Shown here: positions 1 to 8,089 of the stretch, in pieces
Layout: each line of letters begins with the position of its first letter
Numbering within the stretch: position 1 is the stretch's first letter
From: Lactiplantibacillus brownii
Lineage (GTDB): Bacteria > Bacillota > Bacilli > Lactobacillales > Lactobacillaceae
NCBI RefSeq assembly: GCF_031085375.1
Contig: NZ_JAVCWF010000001.1
Location: 1,488,001-1,552,000 of the forward strand
Direction: 5' to 3'
DNA: 64,000 nucleotides
Notes under the pieces: generated by a model
The model's database searches: none
Told to the model about the DNA's origin: nothing
What the model saw: the letters and a program-made list of their open reading frames with translations, nothing else
Made by a program: the position numbers and the translations under genes

Positions 1-1
1 C

Positions 2-1057
2 CCGGCGGAAGTGGCTCATTTTGCGATTGAAAATGAAATTCAAGCTACCTTCAAAGAGGTTGAGCCCACTGCTGGTGAGTTTACTGAACAAACGAATACG
101 TACTATTCAACTTATGAATTTGATAATGAAAGTTCACAATTGGCTGGCAATCGGGCCGTTGTGATTGGTACAGGTGCCAACCGTATTGGGACCAACCATG
201 CCAATGATTATTTAGTGTCGCAACTCTTGTTCTATCTTAAAAAAGCCGATTATCAGACCATTTTAATCAATGCTAATCCGAACAGTGTTGCCATGACCCC
301 ACAGCTGGCGCATAAGCGGTACATTGAACCCAAACAAGTTTCTGATATCCTAAACGTTTTGGCGATTGAAAAACCGGCGGTGATCTTTACCACGTATCAC
401 GATTATCGGCTGGGACAGCAATTGACAAAATTAGGTTATCAAGTGGTACAGATCAACAATAGCCTGCCACGCGAGCAGATCAAGACGAACGATTCGCCGG
501 CGGTTGAAGTGATTACGGATGGTAGTGATGTTGCAATCTTTGGTATTAGTGAGATTATTGCGGGTAATAACTTGCGGTCAGGTGTACGCGGTTCAGTTGA
601 AGTTTTTCCGATTCAAGATAAGGCGGAAAATCAGGCAATTAAGGCGTTGAGCACTGAAATTAAGCAACGCGTCTTAGCTTTTGGCGTTCCCGGATTGTAT
701 ACGATTCGCTTGACGATTGTTGATGCGGCGTTACATTTGGCAACAATCGAACCAATGAGTTTGGCGACGATGGCGTTGATTAGCAAAGCGAGTGGCTCCA
801 GTGTGACGCGGTTACTCTTGCATGTTAAATTAGGTGAAGCTCTCGACAAAGTGATGTACGATTATCCAGACTTGGCTAAGTTGGCGACGATTTTTGTGCA
901 GGCCAACACCTTTCCATATAATCAGTTGCAGATTTATGACGAAGCTGAAACCACCGGTGAGCCTGGACATGCGACCGGGACCGTCATTGCACATGGTAAA
1001 ACATTGAAGGAAGCCTTGGAAGCTCTGAATGCAGGCAACGAAAGTACTGATTTTTAA
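2..1057 (+). CDS. Carbamoyl-phosphate synthase large-chain-like protein, shortened; 5' end outside window
   Basis: The reading frame is open from the first bases, so the true start lies upstream. The visible part aligns by eye with the second half of CarB. Residues 25-45 (counted from the GTG at 11) resemble the linker ending in YYSTYE..NES. A pre-ATP-grasp Rossmann part with GTGANRIG and ILINANPNS follows. After that comes only the C-terminal half of the second ATP-grasp fold, with VEVITDGSDV, SGVRGSVEVFP and LLLHVKLGEAL. About 80 residues that normally bind ATP appear to be missing between KLGYQVVQINNS and VEVITDG. The metal-binding EVNPR motif reads TIEPMS. The protein ends soon after the TGEVMG-like TGTVIAH motif, without the usual regulatory MGS-like domain. 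I infer it cannot act as a normal synthase; it may be a relic or a regulatory paralogue. Confidence 0.7.
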   Translation, partial: PAEVAHFAIENEIQATFKEVEPTAGEFTEQTNTYYSTYEFDNESSQLAGNRAVVIGTGANRIGTNHANDYLVSQLLFYLKKADYQTILINANPNSVAMTPQLAHKRYIEPKQVSDILNVLAIEKPAVIFTTYHDYRLGQQLTKLGYQVVQINNSLPREQIKTNDSPAVEVITDGSDVAIFGISEIIAGNNLRSGVRGSVEVFPIQDKAENQAIKALSTEIKQRVLAFGVPGLYTIRLTIVDAALHLATIEPMSLATMALISKASGSSVTRLLLHVKLGEALDKVMYDYPDLAKLATIFVQANTFPYNQLQIYDEAETTGEPGHATGTVIAHGKTLKEALEALNAGNESTDF

Positions 1058-1066
1058 TTTTTTATC

Positions 1067-1099
1067 AAAGACTTGATCAACTCGATCGGGTCTTTTTTT
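1067..1099 (+). terminator. Rho-independent terminator after the CarB-like gene
   Basis: AAAGACTTGATC pairs, with G-U pairs, with GATCGGGTCTTT and is followed by a T run, ten bases after the stop codon. Confidence 0.85.
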
Positions 1100-1190
1100 A
1101 GGGGGATTTTCCGGTTTTGCCATCGTGACAACGGTTACAATTATCTTTATAATTGATTAGTAGTGAAATTCAATCAAGGAGTGGCTAAAG

Positions 1191-1781
1191 ATGTCTAAAA
1201 CACTGTATTTAATGCGTCATGGTCAGACGCTATTCAATGAATTACATAAAATCCAAGGGGCGTGTGATTCGCCACTGACGGCACGTGGTATTGCGGATGC
1301 CCAACAAGTTGGGCGAAACTTTCGTGAGCACGCGGTGCACTTTGATCAGGCTTATTGTTCAACACAAGAACGTGCCAGTGATACATTGGAATTGATCACG
1401 GATCAGCCTTACAAACGCTTGAAAGGGCTTAAGGAATGGGAGTTTGGCGTTTTTGAAGGTGAAAGTGAGCGTTTAAATCCACAGCCGGATCCTATCCGAC
1501 ACTCGCACGGCGATTTCTTCGTTCAATATGGGGGTGAATCGGATCAACAAGTTCAGGATCGAGTGGTCAAAACGTTACAAACTATCATGGCTCAGCCGGA
1601 TCATCAGCACGTTTTGGCAGTCAGCCATGGTGGTGCTTGTTTTATGTTTTTACGTCGCTGGTTACCATTTGAAGAAATTCAGCGGCGACAAATTAAACTC
1701 ACCAACTGTGCGGTCTTAAAATTTAGTTATGATGCTGGCCAGTTTACTTTTGAACAATGTTTTCAACTCGCGAAAGCATAG
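1191..1781 (+). CDS. Histidine phosphatase (phosphoglycerate mutase-like) family protein
   Basis: This 196-residue protein opens with LYLMRHGQTLFNE, the RHG catalytic motif of the histidine phosphatase superfamily. A second catalytic histidine is in LAVSHGGACFMFL near residue 148. WEFGVFEGE supplies the usual acidic loop. The family removes phosphate from sugars, nucleotides or cofactors through a phospho-histidine; the substrate here cannot be told from sequence. The ATG is preceded by AAGGAG. It is monocistronic between the terminator at 1067 and the next ribosome binding site. Length is normal for the family. Confidence 0.88.
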   Translation: MSKTLYLMRHGQTLFNELHKIQGACDSPLTARGIADAQQVGRNFREHAVHFDQAYCSTQERASDTLELITDQPYKRLKGLKEWEFGVFEGESERLNPQPDPIRHSHGDFFVQYGGESDQQVQDRVVKTLQTIMAQPDHQHVLAVSHGGACFMFLRRWLPFEEIQRRQIKLTNCAVLKFSYDAGQFTFEQCFQLAKA

Positions 1782-1854
1782 CGAGCCAATTGTTACTTCT
1801 TTAAATTAAAATTATGTAAACTAATTATTGGAGACAGGGCACAGGAGGTCTAAA

Positions 1855-2586
1855 ATGACTAATATTTATGATAACGACCGCTTTTTTGAAAAATATCAAC
1901 AAATGGCCCGGAGCCAACAAGGTTTAGCAGGTGCCGACGAGTGGCCGACTTTAGAAAAACTATTGCCCGATTTTAACGGTCAGTCCGTGTTAGATTTAGG
2001 CTGCGGTTATGGCTGGCATGCTCGCTATGCTGCCAAACATGGCGCTAACATGGTGGTAGGCGTCGATCTATCAGCGAAGATGTTAGCAGTTGCTAGATCA
2101 AAGACCCAATCATCAGTGATCGACTATGTGCAAGGAGACCTGGCCGAAGTGACGTTTCCAGTGAACCAGTTTGATACCGTGATAAGTTCATTGGCGCTAC
2201 ATTATGTGCCATCATTTAGTCAAGTCGTTGACCAGATTAAGACCTATTTGAAACCCCAAGGCAGGCTAATCTTTTCAGTGGAGCATCCAGTCTTTACCGC
2301 TCAAGGGTCTGAGGAGTGGGACTACGATGAACAACATCACATTAAAAGTTTTCCGGTCGATCATTACTTTTATGAAGGCCCACGCGTGACCGACTTTTTG
2401 GCGACACCGGTTAAAAAATACCATCGGACTTTAACGACTTACTTAGAAACATTGTTAGCACGAAACTTCCGCTTGGAACATGTTGTGGAACCCATGCCAC
2501 CCAAATCAATGTTGGACCTGCCTGGCATGGCGGACGAAATGCGACGACCGATGATGCTAATTGTGTGTGCAACCAATCAAAAGTAA
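1855..2586 (+). CDS. Class I SAM-dependent methyltransferase
   Basis: This 243-residue protein has the SAM-binding motif I VLDLGCGYGWHARYAAKHGA (near residue 45), motif II VVGVDLSAKMLAVAR, and the motif IV region FDTVISSLALHYV. This is the UbiE/BioC-like Methyltransf_11 arrangement. The target is unknown. I chose ATG 1855 because AGGAGG lies 7 bases upstream; an in-frame start at 1828 lacks a site. The C-terminal half (EHPVFTAQGS, RTLTTYLETLLARNF) is typical of small-molecule methyltransferases in lactobacilli. The next gene starts 13 bases after the stop, so the two are probably cotranscribed. Confidence 0.85.
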   Translation: MTNIYDNDRFFEKYQQMARSQQGLAGADEWPTLEKLLPDFNGQSVLDLGCGYGWHARYAAKHGANMVVGVDLSAKMLAVARSKTQSSVIDYVQGDLAEVTFPVNQFDTVISSLALHYVPSFSQVVDQIKTYLKPQGRLIFSVEHPVFTAQGSEEWDYDEQHHIKSFPVDHYFYEGPRVTDFLATPVKKYHRTLTTYLETLLARNFRLEHVVEPMPPKSMLDLPGMADEMRRPMMLIVCATNQK

Positions 2587-2599
2587 CGAGGTGTTCTTG

Positions 2600-3673
2600 A
2601 TGACAGGTCAAATTATGGCGTGGCAACAGATGGCGACCTATTTTCCAAATATTACTAAACTTAATCGGCAGCATCAGCAAACGATTAAAGTTAAACAGGA
2701 TCTGACTGCACCACGGCTACGACTGTTGTTGGTTAACAATTTTAGCTCAATTCCGCTAGTCATCACGTCACTCACCGTTACGGTGTCAGGACTCACGCGG
2801 CGAGTAAAAGTGCGGCAACAAGCCAGTTTTTCGGTGTCAGCTTACGAAAAACTTTGGACAGATTGGATTGACTTGCCAGTTCAGGCGGGAGCTTGGGTGA
2901 CTATCAGTTTGAATTCACCGACTGAGAGTCCGCAAACGCTAATGCAGACTCTCGATCAATCAATTGTGCGATTGGCTTCTTTAAAACAGGAAAGATGGTT
3001 TGGCGTGGCCGCGATTGCAGTACCCGCCACATCACAACAACGACAACTGCTGATATTTGGCGACTCACTCACGAATCAAGGTTATTATTCGGCCGCATTA
3101 ACCACCTTGTTTTGGCAACAGCAGCCACAATGTTGGGGCGTGATCAATGGTGGTATTTCCGGTAATCGCCTGTTACGTCCAGGACATTCAACCTCGGTTT
3201 GGAGTCCCAGTTTTGGGGCGGCTGGCAAGCAACGTTTGACCGAGCTGTTAAGAACGACGCCGGTGGATGAGTTGATCGTGATGGCGGGGCTTAATGATTT
3301 GTTGCATCCAGGGACCGGTTCGCCACTGACTGAATTACCGACTGCTGATCAACTCATTGCTGGTTTAAAGCAAGTGATCAAGTTAGCGGCGCAAGCTAAG
3401 GCTAAACTATGGCTGCTGACGATTACACCGTTTAAAAATAGTATTCTGGATGATCGTCCAGCATGGTGTCCGGCAAAAGAAGCCATTCGACTACAAGTCA
3501 ATCAATGGTTACGCGAGCAATCTGAGACGATTGATGTTGCAAGTCTGGTTGCCGATCCAGCAGATTCGGGAAAGCTAGCGTCAAACTATGATTGTGGTGA
3601 TCATATTCACTTTTCACCGGTGGGGGGGCGATTAGTTGCCCAAGCAGTATTTAATCATTGCTACCCGCAATGA
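2600..3673 (+). CDS. SGNH/GDSL-family hydrolase (esterase/lipase-like)
   Basis: This 357-residue protein has an N-terminal beta-rich region (about residues 1-140) and a C-terminal SGNH domain. The catalytic blocks are visible: IFGDSLTNQG (Ser), NGGISGNRLL (Gly), MAGLNDLLHPG (Asn) and DHIHFSPVGG (Asp and His). Such enzymes cleave acyl or acetyl esters from lipids, glycans or small esters. No signal peptide is seen, so it is probably cytoplasmic. I chose ATG 2600 because GAGG lies 8 bases upstream; an upstream in-frame start at 2561 overlaps the methyltransferase and has no site. It sits with the methyltransferase gene in a two-gene unit closed by the terminator at 3721. Confidence 0.85.
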   Translation: MTGQIMAWQQMATYFPNITKLNRQHQQTIKVKQDLTAPRLRLLLVNNFSSIPLVITSLTVTVSGLTRRVKVRQQASFSVSAYEKLWTDWIDLPVQAGAWVTISLNSPTESPQTLMQTLDQSIVRLASLKQERWFGVAAIAVPATSQQRQLLIFGDSLTNQGYYSAALTTLFWQQQPQCWGVINGGISGNRLLRPGHSTSVWSPSFGAAGKQRLTELLRTTPVDELIVMAGLNDLLHPGTGSPLTELPTADQLIAGLKQVIKLAAQAKAKLWLLTITPFKNSILDDRPAWCPAKEAIRLQVNQWLREQSETIDVASLVADPADSGKLASNYDCGDHIHFSPVGGRLVAQAVFNHCYPQ

Positions 3674-3720
3674 TAAAGTTGTTAATAGCAAGATGCAGGT
3701 AATATGGCTAAATAAAAAAT

Positions 3721-3774
3721 AAAAAGCCCAAACTTGATTGCCACTAATGAATGGTATCAAGATTGGGCTTTTTG
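3721..3774. terminator. Bidirectional terminator between convergent genes
   Basis: AAAAAGCCCAA and CTTGAT pair with ATCAAG and TTGGGCTTTTT around a short loop. The hairpin has A and T tracts on both sides, so it can stop both the hydrolase unit and the leftward DUF1801 gene. Confidence 0.9.
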
Positions 3775-3781
3775 ACGCTTG

Positions 3782-4186
3782 CTAAACAGTTTTTGGCCGC
3801 CAAAAGCTGGTCATTGTTTGCTTTGTTTCGATGTTGAATTGAATGGGTTGTTGCAATAAGTTGAAATTTACCGGCTGATCAAATTTGATCTGCCAAAGCA
3901 TTTTGGTTGTTTTATCGCCAGTGGCTTCAATTTGATCACGAAAATGACTCAAAGTAACGGCTTCTAGCGCAACGTTAAAATGTGGCTTGGCGGAACTGAA
4001 CCCTACAATAAAGGTGCCGTGATCGGTGAACATGGGTTGATTCCAAGCAAATCTAGGCTGTAATTGTGGAAAAGTCGTATTGACCCAATTGAGAACCTTA
4101 ATGAGCTGGTCACGGTGATCTGGGTTGTCAATTTTAGTGATAAAGTCTTCAAAATCAGCTAATTCTGGATTTAAAGTAATAGACAT
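3782..4186 (-). CDS. DUF1801-type protein (YdhG-like iron-chaperone fold)
   Basis: This 134-residue protein resembles the DUF1801/YdhG group: WVNTTFPQLQPRFAWNQPMF, then FIVGFSSAKPHFNVAL, and a C-terminal MLWQIKFDQPVNFNLL. Members share the fold of frataxin-like proteins and are often called iron chaperones, but direct function is not established. The protein is acidic, soluble and has no membrane segment. The site before ATG 4186 is weak (AAGAG). It stands alone, with terminators on both sides. Confidence 0.75.
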   Translation of the reverse strand: MSITLNPELADFEDFITKIDNPDHRDQLIKVLNWVNTTFPQLQPRFAWNQPMFTDHGTFIVGFSSAKPHFNVALEAVTLSHFRDQIEATGDKTTKMLWQIKFDQPVNFNLLQQPIQFNIETKQTMTSFWRPKTV

Positions 4187-4245
4187 ATGGCAGCAACTCT
4201 TTTCATAGGTTTAGTTGCAGTGTACCGAAAGTTTTGGCTGCCGTC

Positions 4246-4301
4246 AAAAAAAGCCTCATGATCACCAATGCCCACACAGTTGGTTGATTATGAGACTTTT
4301 T
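4246..4301 (-). terminator. Long hairpin, probable terminator
   Basis: AAAAAGCCTCATGATCA pairs with TGATTATGAGACTTTTT with two mismatches or wobbles. CCAA and TTGG extend the stem inside. It lies downstream of the small minus-strand frame at 4560-4703. Confidence 0.6.
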
Positions 4302-4559
4302 AATTGTCGTGTATTTTTAGTTTGTTGGCTGATACATCTTAGCCGAAAGCCACATCTTAAAAGCTAACCTGGGTGAAATCATCCGGCTAACTGTTTCGAC
4401 ACAGCGAATGGCTCGGTTCACTTCGACGTTAGTTAGATTGCGGTTGTGATCTATTGGTGATTTAGTACTGATCAAAACCAATCAATATTAGGATCACTAA
4501 TTAGCGCAGTTCAGCCCAACCGAAGTGGCAAGCTGAGTAGATATGAACACGACGAGACA

Positions 4560-4703
4560 CTAATTGGTTGACGATTGCGTTAATTGCCAAGTGTGAGTGT
4601 GTTGATTTAACAAGGCGTTAGAAACAAAGGGTGCCTTTGCTTGTACCTTGACGACTTGAGGTTGTTTTGGTTGTTGCCAAATTAGGGGTTGCTTTGAAGT
4701 CAT
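4560..4703 (-). CDS. Small hypothetical protein, 47 residues
   Basis: A short frame starts with ATG at 4703 and ends with TAG at 4560. An AAAGGA site lies 9 bases before the ATG. The product is rich in Gln and Lys near its start (MTSKQPLIWQQPKQPQ) and ends HTWQLTQSSTN. I recognise no family, membrane segment or signal peptide. Support is the ribosome binding site and the hairpin downstream; it could be chance. Confidence 0.35.
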   Translation of the reverse strand: MTSKQPLIWQQPKQPQVVKVQAKAPFVSNALLNQHTHTWQLTQSSTN

Positions 4704-4774
4704 CTCATCAGGTCCTTTCATCATTGAATGACCTTAGTTTAGCGAAAAATGACGGCAGCAACTAGCCTACAAGC

Positions 4775-7402
4775 CTAAATATTGTCTAAGTTTTTCTTAG
4801 AATCAGTCACACGCCACCAGACTGCTAGTCCAAGATATAGCAAGATTGCTAGTCCAGATATCAGGCTGCTAGTTCGTAGCCCTCGGACGTGATACTGCAG
4901 GCGAATGGTTGTTTGACCGGCAGTAATTGGAATGGCTGTTAAGCCAGTCAAGACAGGTTTAGGGATGGCTGTTTGACCATTCACGGTCGCGACCCAACCC
5001 GAATCATAAGGCAGTGCCAGATATAACCAACGACGATTTTGAGTATTATTGAGCTGACCTGAAATCACTGTCTTAAAGCCGCGGGCATGGTAAGTTGGCA
5101 CGAATGCGCTGGCTTTAAGTTGGTGGGTCAATTGTTCAAACTTAGCAGTATCCAAGCTGGCTAATTCCACGTCTGTGACATTGGCGTGGGTCGTTTTGAA
5201 ACTGACCGTGACTAGGTCACCTTTTTTGAAGGTACCTAGTTCCCAAAGTAATGGTGAATGGTTTGCATTGATGATTGGAGCCGTGGTACGACCGTTCACT
5301 TGCATGGTGGAATATTTAGTGATGCCAGTTGGATCACTGTAAAAGAGTGGTCCCGTCGTTTGAATCTGCAATTTTAATTTGTGCTGATACGGGTAAATAG
5401 CGGCGTTATTATCGGTACGTGCACGATCCGTCAGCGTTTTTGCAGTTAAAAAGTATGGTGAAGCTTGAGGCTTTAATTGTTGCAGAATTGCTTCTTGGTT
5501 AGTGATGGCACCTTGTGTTTTTAAATTGAGCTGAGTGAGCTGATTAGGAACCACAAAACCAAAGCCTACGTAGCTTGGATTTAAACGTGTTTGAGCATCC
5601 CCATCTTGTCGTAGATTGACATTATATTTAATCCCTAATAGCAGTTCAGTGACAGGTGATAAGCCGACTGAACTGATGCGCCGCACGTTATGGCTATAAA
5701 GGCCTAATGATTGTAATAGTGTCCGTGTCTGTTCATTTAATGTTGAACTATAGTAGTCAATGTCATGAAAATTAAAAAGCATTGGGTCATTATAATTATC
5801 GTAAGTTTCCCGATAAGCGCGATTGATCAAGGTGTTGGCATCATCAACACGATACAGTTGTCCATCGGGGTCATTGACCGCGTCCATTTGCTGAGACTCG
5901 GTCGTATAGGCTTTTTGATAGACTGATTGTCGGCCAAAGTCAGTTTGGCCCATGCTTAGACTGAAATTGAGGCCTAGCTCGGTAGTCATCAGACCTACAA
6001 TCAGGCCGGCTTGCCAGGCTTTTTTGGTGGCAAATAGGGCAACTGCTGCGAGTAAGAGATAGCTTAGACTAAGTCCTAGCGTCGTTAACGGGAATTTAGT
6101 GAAACACCAACCTAAAATTAGTCCACCACCCAAAATGAGTGGGAGTCCCAATTGCCAGCGTTTGGCGATCAAGCGCGGTCGAGCTAACCAACTTTGATAG
6201 CTCAACATGACCATGATGAAACTAAAGAAGAAGGCGTTTCGGAAAGGAAATCCGGCTGCTTGTTGGAAAAGATGCCAAACCGTATTTAAGCCTTCGATTC
6301 CCATACTCAGTAGCATGGCACCCAGAAAACTGGCGGCATGTTGCTTGGTCGCAAGCGTTAACTTAGGGTGAACGAAGAAGCAAAGGACGAGCAGTGTAAC
6401 GACCGTTGAAGTGAAGACCGTTGGCGCATGCGTGAGTCGATCACTAAAATTATTGGCACCCAAGCCAAATTGACTCAAAATCGTCGGTCCAAACGTTGGT
6501 AGCGGTAAGAAGTTCGTCCAAGAATTTTGGCTTTTGGCCGTTTGTAACATGCCAAAAATGGTTGGAATCAGAATAAAAACACTACTTAAAACACTCAATA
6601 GTCCAGTAATGATCACTCGGCGAATGAGATGCCAACGCTGGCGGACATCAGCCCAGAAGGTGGTTTGTTTTGTGTCAAATAATTGATAAACAAGATAATA
6701 AGCGGTAAACAAGCAGGTCATATAACCGAGATAAAAATCAGTGACGATACTGACCCATAACCACCAGAAAAATTGGCCACTGTGTCCGGTTGCAAGTAGT
6801 CGGTCAAGGCCATGTAAAACGAGTGGCAACCAGATTAGTGCGTCGAGCCACATGATATCGAAATAGTTTAGTGCGACGAACCCACAGAGACTAAAAGCCA
6901 GGCCGAACCAAGCCGCTGACCAGTGCCATTGGTGAAAGTGAGCTTGGAGGAAAAAGGTCGTGGTCACGGCGATGGCAACGATTTTTAAGATTAAAATGAA
7001 GCTGATCCCCGTTAGCAGCTGATTTGCTGGAAACACTAAAATTAGTAAGTTAAACGGACTCATTAAATAGTACGCTAAGGTTGGGACCATACTCCCACCC
7101 AGCGATTGGGAAAAGGAGTACAGTTGAAAATTATGTGATAACCAGGCGTGACGATACGCCGTAAAAAAAGACAGATATTGACTGCCCATATCGCTAATTA
7201 AAAAATTGTGGTCGCCAAAGGGTGTGATCTGTTGGTACCAGAGGACGCTACTAACGACCACTAGCGCTAAGCATCCACTGATCAACGGCCCTTGCCAACG
7301 TGATTTAAGCGTAGTCTGCACTGTTTTCACCCCATTTACGCATGCAGTTATTGATTGATATTCCCCCAAAGATGTCAACGGTATCGTAATTTTTTTAACC
7401 AT
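4775..7402 (-). CDS. YfhO-family multi-spanning membrane protein (probable GT-C glycosyltransferase)
   Basis: This 875-residue protein has about 13 or more hydrophobic segments. The N-terminal region carries the family signature PFGDHNFLISDMGSQY and then FSQSLGGSMVPTLAYY. A large extracellular part follows (about residues 490-840), and a final membrane helix near the C-terminus. YfhO proteins work with CsbB-type polyprenyl-phosphate sugar synthases to add sugars to lipoteichoic acid in Bacillus and Listeria; that is family knowledge. Its divergent neighbour at 7637 is such a synthase, which supports the role. The start is uncertain: ATG 7402 has no clear ribosome binding site, and inner GTG codons are possible. 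Confidence 0.82.
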   Translation of the reverse strand: MVKKITIPLTSLGEYQSITACVNGVKTVQTTLKSRWQGPLISGCLALVVVSSVLWYQQITPFGDHNFLISDMGSQYLSFFTAYRHAWLSHNFQLYSFSQSLGGSMVPTLAYYLMSPFNLLILVFPANQLLTGISFILILKIVAIAVTTTFFLQAHFHQWHWSAAWFGLAFSLCGFVALNYFDIMWLDALIWLPLVLHGLDRLLATGHSGQFFWWLWVSIVTDFYLGYMTCLFTAYYLVYQLFDTKQTTFWADVRQRWHLIRRVIITGLLSVLSSVFILIPTIFGMLQTAKSQNSWTNFLPLPTFGPTILSQFGLGANNFSDRLTHAPTVFTSTVVTLLVLCFFVHPKLTLATKQHAASFLGAMLLSMGIEGLNTVWHLFQQAAGFPFRNAFFFSFIMVMLSYQSWLARPRLIAKRWQLGLPLILGGGLILGWCFTKFPLTTLGLSLSYLLLAAVALFATKKAWQAGLIVGLMTTELGLNFSLSMGQTDFGRQSVYQKAYTTESQQMDAVNDPDGQLYRVDDANTLINRAYRETYDNYNDPMLFNFHDIDYYSSTLNEQTRTLLQSLGLYSHNVRRISSVGLSPVTELLLGIKYNVNLRQDGDAQTRLNPSYVGFGFVVPNQLTQLNLKTQGAITNQEAILQQLKPQASPYFLTAKTLTDRARTDNNAAIYPYQHKLKLQIQTTGPLFYSDPTGITKYSTMQVNGRTTAPIINANHSPLLWELGTFKKGDLVTVSFKTTHANVTDVELASLDTAKFEQLTHQLKASAFVPTYHARGFKTVISGQLNNTQNRRWLYLALPYDSGWVATVNGQTAIPKPVLTGLTAIPITAGQTTIRLQYHVRGLRTSSLISGLAILLYLGLAVWWRVTDSKKNLDNI

Positions 7403-7485
7403 AAGCTACTAATCGCTATTGTGCAATTAATTGAGAATCATAGTTAGTTCTATTAGTTAGCTAAGGGTTTAGAGGGCCAATCCTG

Positions 7486-7513
7486 TTTGTTTTCAGAAAG
7501 AGGCCGTTATAAT
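7486..7513 (+). promoter_or_regulatory. Candidate promoter for the glycosyltransferase locus
   Basis: A perfect TATAAT lies at 7508-7513, with TTTGTT 16 bases upstream. The interval to the start at 7637 leaves a 5' leader of about 115 bases. AGGGGGG lies just before that ATG. Confidence 0.5.
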
Positions 7514-7636
7514 AAAATTACTGAGCAGTTTGATTGTCTTTGGGGTGCACTTAAACCAACTGCTGAAAGCAAGCTGTTTCAAGAGTCAGGTTAGAACGTA
7601 GTCAAAAATTATTGGCTGCCAAGGGGGGAATGACGG

Positions 7637-8089
7637 ATGCAAGAACCACGAATTACAGTGATTGTACCTTGTTATAATGAAGAGGAAGTTCTACCAAAAT
7701 CCTCTCAAGTATTAGGGTCAATTTTAACAAAAATGATTCAGGCGCAACAGATTCGCGCGGATAGTCAAGTTTTATTTGTGGACGATGGGAGTTCTGATAA
7801 GACTTGGACGCTAATTAAACGTTTCGAAGCTCAAAATCGGATCTTTAGTGGCCTGAAATTTAGTCGTAACTTTGGTCATCAAAATGCCTTGATGGCTGGG
7901 ATGAAAGTGGCTGGCAAATTATCCGATGCGGTCATTACGATTGATGCGGATCTGCAAGATGATCCTAATTTGATTACCGAAATGGTGGCGCACTTTAAAA
8001 AAGGCAGTGAAATTGTGCTGGGGGTGCGTAACGATCGGACGAGTGATACGATTTTTAAACGTTTCACGGCGGAAAAATTTTGGGTCTAG
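7637..8089 (+). pseudogene. Polyprenyl-phosphate glycosyltransferase (GT2, GtrB/CsbB-like), 5' part, split by an IS
   Basis: This is the N-terminal catalytic half of a family 2 glycosyltransferase that loads a sugar onto undecaprenyl phosphate. Visible motifs are VIVPCYNEEEV, LFVDDGSSDKTW, FSRNFGHQNALMAGM and TIDADLQDDPN (the DxD metal site). The gene is cut after codon A-E-K-F by an insertion at 8082, and the frame runs into the IS and stops at 8089. Joining 7637-8081 to 9642-10189 restores a continuous frame of 330 residues across A-E-K-F-Y-S-F-M-R. The truncated product lacks the C-terminal membrane helices and is very probably inactive. Confidence 0.93.
8074..8081. repeat. Target-site duplication, left copy
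   Basis: AAAATTTT immediately before the IS left end. The same 8 bases follow the right end at 9634-9641. An 8-bp AT-rich duplication is typical of ISL3 elements. Confidence 0.92.

Larger units (their letters stand above)
4187..4774. other. Intergenic stretch with a long hairpin and one small reading frame
   Basis: Between the DUF1801 gene and the YfhO gene I see a hairpin at 4246-4301 and a plausible 47-codon reading frame on the minus strand (4560-4703). A further minus-strand frame, about 4320-4480, ends in residues WLSAKMYQPTN but has no good start. The rest shows no recognisable signal. Confidence 0.5.

Noticed and set aside
4320..4480. Minus-strand frame ending WLSAKMYQPTN
   Set aside because: It has only a TTG start with no ribosome binding site and no recognisable family; it may be a relic but cannot be supported.
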